Of a DNA stretch of 64,000 bases, positions 1 through 16,326 are shown piece by piece (within the stretch, counting starts at the first letter, position 1; every line of letters begins with the position of its first letter). The notes below the pieces were generated by a model. The model was not told where the DNA came from, did no database searches, and was given only the letters and a program-made list of their open reading frames with translations. A program made the translations under genes and the position numbers. This DNA comes from Yamagishiella unicocca. Taxonomy: Eukaryota > Chlorophyta > Chlorophyceae > Chlamydomonadales > Volvocaceae. Where the stretch lies: assembly GCA_003116995.1 (NCBI GenBank), contig BDSL01000004.1:558001-622000 (forward strand), given 5' to 3'.

Positions 1-716
1 CCGCCGCCGTCCGCCTGGGCTCCGGTGCTCATGGCACTGGTTCCGCACTCGCTCTCCAGCGGTCTATCGATCCCCGCCGCCGCCTTTACAAGCCCCAGCC
101 GCGACCGCTGCTGCTGCGCCGGCGGCAGCTGGCCCAGCTGCTGGACGGTACGCTCCTGGAGCGCCGACATGTTGGGCTGCAGGAAGGAGGGGCTGGGGCA
201 GGTGGAGCCGCCGCCTGCCGTGTCCAGCGTGCGGCCGGCAGTCGTGACCGGGGCTGGGGTCCTGGCGGCGGCGGAACCACCACCACCGCCAGCAGTGTAG
301 CCGCTTAGGTGCGCTCCTGCAGCGGCACCGCCCGCAGCGGCGGCTGCGTCATCGCCGACAGCCCTGCGGACAACTGGCGAGGTAGAAGCCAGGGAGGGGA
401 CGACGCGGGCCCAGGCCCGGGACTTGTGAATGAGCTGAATGAAGCGGCTGCCGCTGCTTGCGACGTACGACAGAGGCCACCTGCACATATTGCCCGGCCG
501 AGCGCACTGGAGGCGGCAAAGCAGTGCGCCGTCCCTAGTGTTCCTCCCCATGTCCTGTGATCAAATCCTTCATCCTCCCCTCCCCGCCTGCCGCTGCTGC
601 CCCCACTCACGAGCCGCCGCCGGCACTCCCTCCAGGAGGTGTCCGTGTGCTTGTGCGGCGCCGTCGCAGTGGCGGGCCACGTCCAGTGCAGACGTCACCT
701 CAACCACGGTGTGAAC
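1..716 (-). other. Tentative last exons of the ubiquitin hydrolase (low-complexity tail)
   Basis: Two open blocks on the minus strand have good acceptors: 716-611 (after a TGTGCAG acceptor, ending at a GTGAGT donor) and 433-1 (after TTCATTCAG, open to the edge). The second encodes an Ala/Gly/Thr-rich stretch followed by NMSALQERTVQQLGQLPP. They follow the hydrolase on the same strand and are probably its C-terminal extension. However, the phase of the two blocks does not match with the junctions I chose, and an in-frame stop lies near 857 if exon 8 is read through. They could instead belong to a separate gene. Confidence 0.4.
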
Positions 717-3700
717 CTGCACAGCAAAGGATGCCGCAGGCCCAGGAATGCCTGAGCGTGATACAAAGCATAACCGCCAATACAGCTGACACCTGGGGCC
801 AGCCACCTATCTATGGATACTGCCTAGTGCTCTGCCCCGCCCATCGCCGGCTAGTCGACGAGGCCGTCCCACCAGTTTCCGCGCGCCAGATACCTTAGCG
901 TACAAGTACGGCGCCGGCGGGGTGGCTTCGCGGGAGGCGGGAGCCGAGGCGGCCTGCGGGGCGCTCCTGGCGGGTCTCTCAACGCCCATCTGCTGGTGCT
1001 GGGAGGCGTCAGCCTGGTGAGGGGTCCCGGGAATGCTCACAGCATCGGTCTGCGAGGCAGAACGATCGAGTGAGGGAGGATATAGATGTTGGTGCCGTGA
1101 TGCAGCAGTATGCCAACTGTGCTCAGCCAGCAGGGAGCTGCGCCCACGCCTACAGGTGCACGGCCCTCGTAATTCCACACCTGCGCTGCGGCCTCCGGTT
1201 CGTCGGCCGCCAGCATCGCCGCCGCCGCTACCGGCCCGGAGGCGTCCGTCCCCCGGGGGCCCTGCTGCTGGCTTTGGTGGGCCTGCTGCGCGGGCTGCTG
1301 CGCTTGCGGCAGCGGCATAAAGCGCTTTATATGCACCACCAGGACACGTGGAAGGCGCCACAGATGGTGTTGGGCGGTGTGGGGAACGGGCGCTGAGGGC
1401 GAGCAGCCGTCACAGTTCTTGTCGATTGTCTCCTCCTATGCAAGGAAATGGCACGGGAGGAGCGAATATGGTGGCGACGTTGGGTGCGCGCACGATTGGC
1501 ATCTTGCACCTTTGCAGGCGCCGACAACCCTGGACACCCCGAAGCGCGAGTGACAGCGACCACGGCCAAGACGACGACCGCAGCGAACACTACGTGTATG
1601 GCAATTGCAATAGTGTGTATTCCCGCTTGCTCGCAGGTCCAGCCCCTGGCTCGCAGCTCACCTTGAGGTACTCGGCGACCATGTCCTGAGGCCGAAATCC
1701 CCGGGCGCAAAGATGTCAAGGGGGTCGCGGATAGTATTAGGAAGCAGATTTAGGACAGCACCAGGAAGGAGGACAACAGGAAGGCAGCGGATCAAGATGC
1801 TACCGTGACGGACAGGAGAACCACCCCGCCATACCCCGCCATGCCCATGCAAGAGGTGTCACCGCACGCCGCCCGCACACCGCCCGGACGCCACGCACCT
1901 GCAACTTCACCGACCCCTGCGGTGGCAACTGTAGGCTGAGGCAGCTGAAGGGCTCCTTGGCACGTGTACAGCGCCCGCATGCCGAGCACGTCCACGTGTG
2001 CATCATGCAGCCGCTCAGATTCCGCGCGCTGGGGCAGCGGGTGGCGGACAGGGGCATGCGGCGGAGGCCCGTGGCAGCAGCCTGGCGGGCGGTGACCAAG
2101 AGGCCGAGACACCAGGTGGGAGGGAGCCGTCGGCGGCGGCAGGATGTATACAAACCATCAGGTGCTTTCCATTGCTAAAATGTATCCCCATCTGTCAGAG
2201 CCACTCCATATTCCACATCCCATCCTTGTCCTCCTCCCTTGTTGCGTCACGGCTTTCGGCCTTTGTTCCGACTCGCGCCCGCCCCGACTGCCTCCTACCT
2301 CCGCAGCTAGCACCTCGTTCTGCAGCCCCTCCAGCAGCTCCACCAGGAACTCGTGCGCGTCCTGCTGCGCGAAGCCCCGCCACCGGCTGCTGCGGCGCCC
2401 CATGGATGTGCGCAGCTCGGATGGCTCCACGGCTGGCTTCAGGCTATCGGTGGTGGGCCGACTGCAGAGGGCACGACATGAGAAATGACTCGATATGGGG
2501 TTAAGAGGAAGCCGTTGTTCAGTTGGTCGATTCAATGTGTGGTGGGATGGGTCCAAAGATGTGCGCTTCGACGGCAGCGGTGGTAACCCGGAGCGGGAAG
2601 GAGCTAATAGCAGGCTAGGGATAAGCCCCAAAAACGTAAGTAGGAGCAGAAGTGCCAGGAAGGAACGGTTTCACATGGACGCTGCAAGGGCGGCGGGCGG
2701 TGGCGCGGCTGGTCAGCGCGACTCACGCCAGGCTGGCGGTGCGCAGCTTGTTGCTGGTTGCCCGTAGTGCCGCCCACACGCCCATGACGGGCAGGTGCTG
2801 GCGCAGGTGCTCCAGGGCGGGGTCCCGCAGGTCAGACGCGAATGTGGGCATGTTGAGGAGCACCTGCGAGCAGCGGCGCCGGGAAGAGAGGTGCAGGCCA
2901 CACCGGGGTGCGACCAGCAGGACTGGCGATGTGGGTTGGGAGGTTCAATGCTCCGCCGCTTGTGCGGTATTTGAGCGCGTCCTGGAAACGCCCTCTGGCC
3001 TCACGGCCTGCCCGGCATAGGCACCCTCTCCAGTTACCGGGCCGCCCCATTTCTCCACAAACCACATGACACGACACGGCGCGGTGCGTTCTGCGCACCT
3101 GCACCACCGAGTTGAGGTAGCAGGTGTTGCCCAGGTTAACCATACCGGCGGGGATCAGCCGGGCGGCCTGCTGCTTCTGCGTGGAAAAGGAGTTGGGCCA
3201 GGGTGGGGCAGTGGCATGGATGGCTGACGCCCAGTGTGCTTCAGTGCAGCACTGCGACCCCCACGCCAGGTGCGGGATTGCGCAAAGCACGGCTGTGCGA
3301 ATAGGCTGCCTGGTACAAGAGGTAGGCTCCATGCAAATACCTCTTAGCGCCCCACGCGCCCAAGGTCCTGCTTGCCGCTCCTTTGGCCTCCGTACCTTGT
3401 GTACCAGGGCGAAGAGCGAGGTCACCTGCGTCTGCTTCTTGACCTCGCTGCCGCCCAACACCGGCCCCCCCGAGCGCTTGCCCAACGTTACGCCGTAGGC
3501 CTTGCCCGTGGCTCCCTGCTCGCGATGTTCCTCCTCATCCGCATCATCGCCGTCCAGGGAGTACTCGTCTCGTTGCCCTCCGCCTGACCAGCAGGACAGG
3601 GGCGTCACGGCGCTCGCCACGTGACGTGAAGCGATGGAGCTACGTGTCAAGATTCAAGATACTCACCCCGGGCGCCCGCGCTCTCCCGCCCGGCACCAGC

Positions 3701-3856
3701 ACCGTCGCGTCGTGAGGGCATGGACTGGACCGCGGGACTCGGAGGCACGAGGACCGGGAAGGGCAGCGATGCGTTCGCCGGGCCAGCTCCACGGTACGCT
3801 GGAGTACTAGCACCGGCCCCTGTAGGGCACATATGGAAGGGGCGGTAACTTGGCAT
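1..3856 (-). CDS. USP-family ubiquitin carboxyl-terminal hydrolase (deubiquitinase), 3' end beyond the window
   Basis: A thiol protease that would remove ubiquitin from proteins. Exons, in transcription order: 3856-3667, 3583-3396, 3176-3099, 2863-2727, 2461-2299, 2081-1899, a 24-nt micro-exon 1685-1662, then an exon around 1360-1040; phase is kept through 1662. Exon 3 holds the catalytic Cys box (NLGNTCYLNS), exon 5 the QQDAHEFL box, and exon 6 a CPSARNLSG...CSACGRC segment like the first half of the USP zinc ribbon, followed by EPFSCLSLQLP. The exon near 1350 carries LPRVLVVHIKRF, the usual USP strand before the His box, then VGILLHHG. I could not find the GHY catalytic-His motif or the second CxxC pair, so the model between 1662 and 900 is incomplete. 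The start is the first in-frame ATG of exon 1; upstream in-frame starts are not ATG. The substrate is unknown. Confidence 0.8.
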
Positions 3857-5755
3857 CTGGTAGGCAAGAGGATTTCCGAGCTGGGACCCTGTGCACACCT
3901 GTCGGCCTTCCGCCAATGCCTTTATCCTTATGTGCAGCTAACAAGCGTGCTCCGTGACCTGTAAGAGAGAAGATCGTCGTTGGGCCTGTTCCTGTCCTCG
4001 TCCCGAACTTCTCGTTGCCAAATAATGAAGCAAACTCAATGCATGGCTACGGTATAGAGTAAAAACCACGCAGCCTTATGCAAATAGAAGCAACTGACGC
4101 TCCTGTCAAGCGAGAAAGCGGGGTTGCGTGCTGTGCTGCGCACACAGTTGGGACGCTGCCGTCTGTCACAATGCGATGCATACTTACTCCTTACGCCATG
4201 CGCTGGAATTCTCTGCAAGTTTTCTGCCATCCTTCTAATTGTCCCGAATGCCAAGGCTGCTGGCCGTGTGGCCGGCTTGCGACGATAACGCGTTGCGCGC
4301 GCTGGCCTACAAGTCCATACTCTTCTGGCCTAGCCAACAGGCGCTACGAGTCGTTCGCAAACTAAATATGCCATGAGGATTAGCAGTCACGAAAGTCGGA
4401 AGCAACCACTGTTGATGGACGAGGGTACAGCTCGGCGCGGGTTTTCCTAACAGCGTTGATGATGCCTGGATGGGTATCTTACCATGTACTATATCCTTCT
4501 ACGGTGTTGTGCTCTACAGCGCACAGTATGCACACGGCAGCAGTGGGTGGGTGAACGTTTCAAATCATCGCAGACGTTTTAACATTTAGGACCACGATGT
4601 GCCGTTCCCGCGTGCTGCACCCATGTTTGCCTAAAGCCTTTCGTAGTAAACATCATTATCCATGCCATCCAGGCAGGTGATTTGGTAAATTCCTGCAGCA
4701 ACATGCAACACAGATAACTGACCCGCGGGCAGCGGTTCAACCGGTGTACCAGTCTGCAACTACGCCCTTCTACACGGACGTGAAGGCTTACATAACTTAC
4801 AAACAGGTTATTTATCTGGGCACAGCGGGCCTATAACGCTCCCTTCATGGATCGTTCGTTGTGTCGAGGTCACACCGTAGTAACGGATGCCCCGTTGATG
4901 CCCCAGGGTGGCCTCTCCTGCACGCTTCGGCAAGCGCTGGCGGAAGATGAGAGCCTGCGCCGCCACACCGGCCTAAACCCTGTACTATGCTCTGGTATAC
5001 GTGCGTGATGAAGTAGGATGCCCAACGGTCGACCTGGAGCGTGCAATTCGGTTACAAGTAGTTCTTTACATATCCTCATACGCCTCCCATCGTCAATGCC
5101 AAACATCGCATGGCCCAGGCAGAGTATTGTATTCTTGGGAAACTGCCAATAACTTAACGGCCTCGAAGAGCAGAACCCAATGCCACCCTCCCAAGCGCGA
5201 CGTGCGCCATCGAGTCGCGTGCAAGCCGTGTTGGGGCCGCCCAGGGAAAGGACAGGAACCCCAAGGCAGTGCCACTGGCAGGTACATTAGCCCGCATTTA
5301 GACCATGTCATTCTACCCCGACCGAACCAGGCACCACGCCGGTTGACCGGACATGACCGGACGAGTGTCAAACTTGGGTGTTAAGTGGGAACTACCGCTT
5401 GCAGGTGTGATGCCATGCTGCAGCAGTAGCTATCACTAGTACTGGATTAAAAAACGCTTGCATTCGGCCATCACAAGTATATGCACAGCTTGACAATGCA
5501 GCCAGGTGCGCACGGCTCTGGTCTCTCGGTACCACTTCACCCGCCGTCCCACTTCACCAGTCGCTGGCTCCTCAATCACGCCCAAGAGGCACCACGCCGC
5601 CGTATCAAGCAAACTCCCTCAGCAGCGCCGAGCCACCACGCAAGTGCACGTTGTGCCAGCACCTTCGCTCGCTTTTCTCCACAACCAACTGCCGCACCTT
5701 ACCCCCCCAGCCCCGCGCAACATATTGGCCGCTCCGTCGCCGCGCCACAGCCTCT
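3857..5755. other. Intergenic: ubiquitin hydrolase promoter side and MDAR 3' region
   Basis: No ORF here has a recognisable domain or a plausible exon structure, and base composition is lower in GC than the flanking exons. It should hold the 5' flank of the hydrolase (right of 3856) and the 3' UTR of MDAR. TTACA (TGTAA on the minus strand) occurs near 5050 and 4795 and could serve as a poly(A) signal for MDAR. Confidence 0.6.
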
Positions 5756-10160
<4,405 letters not shown>

Positions 10161-12708
10161 ATGACCCTGCCAGTAGGCACCCAGTCACTGCTCCTTTCTG
10201 TTCTAGCCGCAATACTGGTCCTTATACCACATGCTTTTGGCAGCCTGTCACATCGTACCGCCAGCGACACCAAGCCAACACACGCATACATTGCTGCTTG
10301 CGTGCTTGCAAAGAATGAACACTTGTACATCAGGGAATTCATCCGGTACCACCACTGGATTGGAATTGACAAATTTTATGTTTGGGACCATCAAAGCAGA
10401 CCGCCGTTGGCCTATGTGCTGGAGGACTACGTGTTATCAAACGTTGCTGAAGTATTCTACTTCTCAGACTCTTGGAAGACGGACGCAAAGTTACATAAGG
10501 ATATGTATAATACTTCCACGCGGGCGTTTCTGTCGCCACAAGGGTGGGCGTACGACAACTGCTATCGGTAGGTCCGGGTGTTTAGCGTGAGTTGTCCATC
10601 TGTCGAGGCACGAGAGCTCCGCACTCCAAAGGCAGCGTCGGGGGTAGCAAAAGCCGCTGTGAAATAGGCGTTCATCTGGACGACGTGTTTCCCAGGTGTA
10701 GACGTGTTGCTTCGGCATATCCACCGTACAATGTTGGCGTAGCTCGTATGGCGGGTAAGGTGGCGGGTAATCATGCCCGAGGATGACCGAGTATGCGTAC
10801 CACCAGTCTCAGTTTGCAGAGGCTGAGACACGTCCTTGTTCTATCCCGTCGAACACCGTGCTGCGCCTGCCACGGCCCATTACCTGTTGGCCTCGTCCTC
10901 CGGTCGCCACCTCACCCCGCCAGCATGTTCGGCCATCGCCACACCTTCCTCACGCTCATCGATCCCGACGAGTACATCGTCCTGAAGGAGCCCCAGCAGC
11001 CCCCGGGGGCCGCTCCGCACCTGCCCACCTTCCTGGCACCCTTCGAGGCGCACGGCGGCCTACTAGTGCACTGGCAGCTGTTCGGGCCCTCGGGGCACGT
11101 GGAGCGGCCGGACGGAAAGACGATGGAGTCGTACACACAGTGCATGCCGCGGCACGTACTCCAGGCAAGGCGACTGGGCGGGAAAGGCAGCCAGCGGTCG
11201 CCGCTTGGCAGATAGCGCGGGATGCCAGACGGAGTTTGGCTGGCTGGAAGGCGGCTATGGCATGCTTAAGGCTGACAGTGACCGTTTGCCCACGCCGCTT
11301 GCCCCATGCTCGCCGTGAAGGCCAGGTGCTGTTGCGATGCCTCCCTTTGCACCTGCCGTGCAGAACTGGCAGCAATTCCGCGCCATTCCGCTGGGCTTCC
11401 TCAAGAGTTTCACCTCAACGAGGTGTGCGGGTGGGGCTACTGCATAGTGTGACCAGCTGTTCGCAGCAGCACGTGAGGGTTGTCGAGGTAGCCAGCCTGT
11501 CTACGAGGCCCTGGTCCCTTGGGAGCTCATTCGCTCCCTCCGCTCCGTGCCCTTCGGTACGTTCATTGTCCGTCCGCCGTTGTCCGTCTGCCATTCGTTG
11601 CCCCGCGCGCCCTTCCATCCTCCGTACGAAATGTCTTTTCGCACCGCGGCCGCGAGCGCCAGGTGCTACCAGAGGGGCTGCAACCCGCACCTCTGCGAGC
11701 TGAAGCCTGGGTGCAAGTACGTCAACGAGAAGTTCCTGGTGGGTGGAGCCAGCAGGCGGATGTATGGAGAGCGAGGTTGCGGCAGGGGTCGCATCCCAAG
11801 GGTGCTGCTTGGACAAGAGGAATAGGCAGTGGCCTGGAAACCGGCTTGAGCACGCCGAGCAACTGGCAGGGGCCACAGGGGTTTGATCGCAATTGCTTTT
11901 AGGATTCCAGGGGAACCGTACCGGACCATTTGGGCATGCCTGATGATGGAAAAGTGCTCAAGACATGGCTTCGTAACTTCTTATAATCCCGTTCTGTGCA
12001 ATCCACAAACCGATGTGACTTCCCCCCTTCGTCCCAATCCGCAAACTGACGTGATGTCCACCCCTTTCTTCCTTTCGTCCCGGTTCCCGCACACCAACAT
12101 CTTCAACTTTGCTTCGTGCGCAGGAGCTCACCGCCCCCGTGGTGAAGGCCGTGCACTGGGATCGCATCGTGATAAACCACTATGTGACGCGCAGGTTCGT
12201 TCTAAGGGCGAAGACGCCGGGGCAAGTCGCGGTTGTGCCACGCATTTTGGGTATTTCGAAACTTTAAGGGCCTCTGAAAATTGTGCCGTACATGCCACGT
12301 GTGTCTGTGCTAGCCTGTGACGCCATGGGGGTTGTGCAGAAGCCTCAGAGGGCTCCTTGTGATGCCAAGCGGGCAAGCATGCCTTTCAGCGTGCCCTCTA
12401 GCCGGTCATACCATACTCGAGCCATAATGTAGCCTCACATTGCAACACCCCGCGTGGCGCGCAGCATGGTGGATTACAAGGCAAAAATGAACCGCGGGTC
12501 GGGCCACAGCCAGTTCCTTGACATCAACAAGCAGCTCGGTAGGACGCACCGCGGTTGGCGGTACTTCCACTTTGTGAATGTCTCGTCAACGGACACCTGC
12601 CTGGAGGGCAAGTTGTCGTGGGAGCGCTGCTGCGGTGAAGGAACTGGCCCCGGTGGCGTTAACGGCAGCAGCAGCCATGACCTTGGCGGCAGTCACGCCG
12701 GCAAGTGA
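10161..12708 (+). CDS. GT92 (DUF23)-type glycosyltransferase, type II membrane protein
   Basis: Exons 10161-10567, 10924-11164, 11364-11422, 11663-11738, 12124-12194 and 12465-12708 join in phase to 365 residues. A hydrophobic segment at about residues 9-28 is a signal anchor, so the enzyme should face the ER/Golgi lumen. Family landmarks follow in order: AACVLAKNEHLYIREFIRYH at the start of the domain, a metal-binding LIDPDEY (D149, D151), LKSFTSTR and CNPHLCEL, then INHYVTRSMVDYKAKMNRG, the usual GT92 C-terminal signature (H280, Y281). Cysteines are numerous, as expected for a secreted domain. Intron 2 has a GC donor (CAG then GCAAGG at 11165), which is the only choice that keeps the frame. 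GT92 enzymes often transfer galactose, but donor and acceptor here are unknown. The family call is strong; the specificity is not. Confidence 0.9.
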
Positions 12709-13455
12709 GATGGGAGGCGCGATGACATCGTTCGCCGGTGGGGTTGTTCTGATCTATAACTCTTGTGCGAAAACTCCTAGGCAAGGTGCCCAGGGAAGGA
12801 GCGCCGCATTGGCCTCCCGTTTGCGCGGCGATCTTCCATGCTCTGGGTTAGCAACTGTGTGTGCGTCTAGGGTCTAGAGGCGACAAGTACGTTAAAGTAT
12901 GGCGGAAAACTGCCCCAGCGACGAATCACGGTGCACATGGTAGGCCTTCCTCTAATTATGATATTCGCCGTGTCCAGCAATGGATTGGTACGTGTATAAT
13001 TCGGCAATTTGTTGTTTTTGGTTGCTATGAAAGGCCCGCGGCACATATCGCCGCAACTATGGGCAAGCAGCGTCTATGCGCGGGGATTTTGCATGTCACA
13101 GGGACAAATTCTGCTTACAAGACCATGCAAAAATTGGGGATGTCATACGCGATAATCACTTGGTGCGCTGCCAAGTAAAAATCATCCTAGAGTACGACCA
13201 AGGTTCTCGGGCTGATGTCAGAGACGAATAACCTGTGTGCGAACATAACAGTATCGCTGCCAGCTTTCAACCTAAACATCTACGCTCGGACAGGGCAGCG
13301 CATCCTTACCCACTCCTGTGGTTGGCGAAAGTTGTGGTTGGGCTGGGCTCCTGACGCCTTACGCGTGGCGTCATGTACATTGCTTGTTATTAGCTCCTTC
13401 GGACTGTTCAGTGTGGATTTAGGCGGCTTGGCCAGGGCCTAGCCACAGCAACAGT
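12709..13455. other. Intergenic between GT92 and TerC genes
   Basis: It should hold the GT92 3' UTR and the TerC promoter. I see no recognisable ORF or RNA gene, and no TGTAA between the GT92 stop and the TerC start, so the GT92 poly(A) signal is either a variant or not here. Confidence 0.55.
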
Positions 13456-14529
13456 ATGCCCTGTCCACTAGTGCACCCGCAGCACCAGCTCGCCCTACCA
13501 AGATGCAGAGCTGGGCTTCGGAATCGTTCAGTAGCATATGTACGCGTGCCATCGTCGCGGATTTCATCGGCGGTAGTGCGCTGCGCGTCGCAGAGACCAC
13601 CGCAGGTGGACGACCCAGTTCAACAGCAGACATATGTAACAGACAGCCGCAAAACAGAGCAAGAGGAGGAGCTTAAATTTATCAGCACAACACTTCCGCG
13701 CACCGAGGCGCGGTATGAGGCGCTTGCAGCCTGGGTGGGCGCGGCAGTGGCGTTCGGGGGCGGAATATGGTATGTGCAGGGCGCAGAGAAGGCCCAGGAA
13801 TACTTCGCTGGTTACCTCCTGGAGCAGTCTCTATCAGTGGACAACCTGTTCGTGTTCGTGCTGGTTTTCAGCTTCCTCAAAACGCCGCCCGAGGCGCAGA
13901 GCACGGTGCTGACCTGGGGCATTGCGACGGCGGCAATTTTGCGCGCCGTGCTGATTGTGATGGGAGTGGAACTAATCAGGGAGTTCGAGCCGCTGCTGCT
14001 GCTCTTCGCGGGCATCCTACTGTTTTCGTCGTTCAAGTTGCTCACCGCCAACGTCGACGATGGCGACGACGACCTATCGGACAACTTTATTTACAAGTTC
14101 TGCGCGCGTTTTATCAAGGTGTCCGATACGTATGACGGCAATAAATTCTTCACGATACGCGACGGTGCGCGCGTGGCGACGCCGCTGTTGCTGACGCTGG
14201 CCGTGGTGGAGCTTAGCGATGTCGTCTTCGCGGTCGACTCCATACCGGCAGTCTTCGGTGTGACACTAGACCCCTTCATCGTCTACACATCGAACGTGTT
14301 CGCTATCCTGAGCTTGCGGGCGCTTTACACTTTCGTGGCTACGGCCATGGGTGAGCTCCGCTTCCTCGACAAGGCCGTCGCTATCGTCTTGGGCTTCATC
14401 GGCAGCAAAATGGTCCTAAGCTTTGCCGACATTGACATCCCCACGGATGCATCGCTTTTGATTGTCGGGCTGGTGCTGGGAGCCGGAGTGGGCGCAAGCT
14501 TGGCGCTGCCGGAGAGCAAGGAAGACTGA
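13456..14529 (+). CDS. TerC-family integral membrane protein, plastid-targeted type
   Basis: A single open frame of 357 residues with no intron. Residues 1 to about 60 are Arg/Ser/Ala/Gln-rich with few acids, typical of an algal plastid leader. After that come about seven to eight membrane segments of the TerC family (Alx/TerC, and the thylakoid TERC of plants). The two family hallmarks are intact: EQSLSVDNLFVF at about 123-134 and ELSDVVFAVDSIPAVF at about 252-267, whose acidic residues in membrane helices are thought to bind metal ions. An acidic DDGDDD loop lies between the halves. Plant TERC is needed for thylakoid protein insertion; bacterial relatives handle manganese or tellurite. Which role applies here cannot be read from sequence. 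The lack of introns is odd among neighbours with 6 to 23 exons. Confidence 0.95.
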   Translation: MPCPLVHPQHQLALPRCRAGLRNRSVAYVRVPSSRISSAVVRCASQRPPQVDDPVQQQTYVTDSRKTEQEEELKFISTTLPRTEARYEALAAWVGAAVAFGGGIWYVQGAEKAQEYFAGYLLEQSLSVDNLFVFVLVFSFLKTPPEAQSTVLTWGIATAAILRAVLIVMGVELIREFEPLLLLFAGILLFSSFKLLTANVDDGDDDLSDNFIYKFCARFIKVSDTYDGNKFFTIRDGARVATPLLLTLAVVELSDVVFAVDSIPAVFGVTLDPFIVYTSNVFAILSLRALYTFVATAMGELRFLDKAVAIVLGFIGSKMVLSFADIDIPTDASLLIVGLVLGAGVGASLALPESKED

Positions 14530-16326
14530 ACGGGAGGGGCAACCTGGCGGAGCAAGCATTGGGGTATGTGGGCTTCACCGGATGGGCTCCACATGGCGAA
14601 ATGGGCGCACGTTGGGGCTTCGCAATTATGTTGGCTGTGTGGGGGTGGCAGAGATGGATAGCAGCGGCAGGCGATGATGGCGGCATGCTAGCAGCAACCT
14701 ATGCATCGACGGAGGCGAGTTTACGTCTGAGCATGTCATCGCTGACACACCTCTGCGCCGCGGGTATGGATTGATGACCGGTGTCGTCTACAACGTGGTC
14801 TGGCTGCGATGTCTTGACAGTTGCCAGATGCTATATTGCTCCTTTGGGGATCTTTTCGATTGTTTGCCCCAGCTATTAGCCTCGGGTCTGTGGACGTTCC
14901 ATACCGTGAGCTACCGAGCTGTGCCTTTCATTGGAGGGAGGCGCGTGGGCGGATGGTCGTTGGTCAATGGCCGCACTATGCGCCTGGCCCGAGAGACACC
15001 GACGACAGGGAGCTACGCGAGCTGCTGAGAAACAGCAGTGCGTTGGACAAGTTTTATGCGAGTGCCGTTTGCCTCGTCTGCCATGTACATCTACTGAATT
15101 CAGAGAACCAGGCGGGTGGGAGTGAATGCGGGACGGGCGCGAACTAAGTGCAGTTGAAGACGGAACAAGTTGGGGATGGAACAAGTGGCAGTATAGCATG
15201 GTGTGTCTCCTTTTTTAATCATCGCGGCCCGTCCTGCGGGGTTACAGCGGTTGTACTGGGCGTGAGCCTCCTGACTGGGTAGACGGAGGTTTCCAACTCA
15301 GAGCACACCCTCAATTTTGCAACAGTGCGGATGTCTTCGTACAATAGTAAGTTGTTCGCCTATCGAGTGTGTGGTGCTGTCGTTCCCTGGCGGGCAAGGG
15401 TGGGGTGGTAGTGAGCCTGCAATACAAAGCCATGTAGGTGGTGGTGTGAAGCGCTGCTGCCGTAAAGAGACTTGTCTGATTGCAGGAGCCGGAGACGTGG
15501 CCAAAGAGAGGGTGGGTGGGAGAAGCGGTCGACCCGCTGGCGCGATTCTACACGGCCCAGGGAGTTCGCTGCAGAGGTGCCCTGAGGGGCGTGCGTATAC
15601 ATCGAGTGTTTCGTTGGCTTATGCTGTGCGAGTAGGAGAGCAGAAATGATTTGCTGTGATAAGTCCCGGCGATTGCCTTGACTATTCATGGACGCAGGAG
15701 GGCATCTGCAATGTGCTTTAACTGGTGTCGGACGCCTCTCCTCGACAGGGTCCTGATCACCTCATCAGCATGTGGCCGGCGCGAGAGGGCGAGGCAAGTG
15801 TAACCGTTTGAGGCTATCAGCCACGGATTCATCCACCTGAAAATTGCTGACGGCATAATTCCGCGAACAGCCTAGCGTCCTTAGCGTCTACCATCTATCA
15901 GTTGATTTTTGTCCTGACGGCGGGAATCAGCATCGCACACGAGCCGCAGCAAGCCAACCCTCGACAACATGGGCCATTGGTGTCACTTGCGGCTACACTG
16001 CAGTCTTACTTCACACCATGCGTCGAGTTAGGCTGTTGTCCCGACAATGCATGCTGATTACGGTACACTCTGGTGGAGGCTAGCCCACTCGCTCAAGTAC
16101 ATGCCTGCCCAAACTCACCCAGACGCGTTTCTACGCTACCTAGGCTACGTAGGCAGTGCAGCACGAACATGCCCTGGTAATTTACCCAGATGCGCTTCCC
16201 CCCCAGATGCAATATCCGTTGATTAAGTGTTAATATCATGTCATGCACGCGCAAACCCTGTCGATGTCGGGCTCGCCCTTGCCGTCATCCTGCGGCGATC
16301 CTGACCTGACCTGACTTGCCAGCCTA
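14530..16326. other. Convergent 3' regions of TerC and RMI1
   Basis: TerC (+) and RMI1 (-) transcribe toward each other here. No ORF with recognisable content. TGTAA at 15799-15803 (+) could end TerC transcripts; TTACA near 15241 could serve RMI1 on the minus strand, which would make the transcripts overlap. Confidence 0.55.
15799..15803 (+). terminator. Candidate TGTAA poly(A) signal for TerC
   Basis: TGTAA is the usual green-algal poly(A) signal. This copy lies about 1.27 kb past the TerC stop, so the 3' UTR would be long. The motif is short and can occur by chance. Confidence 0.3.
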
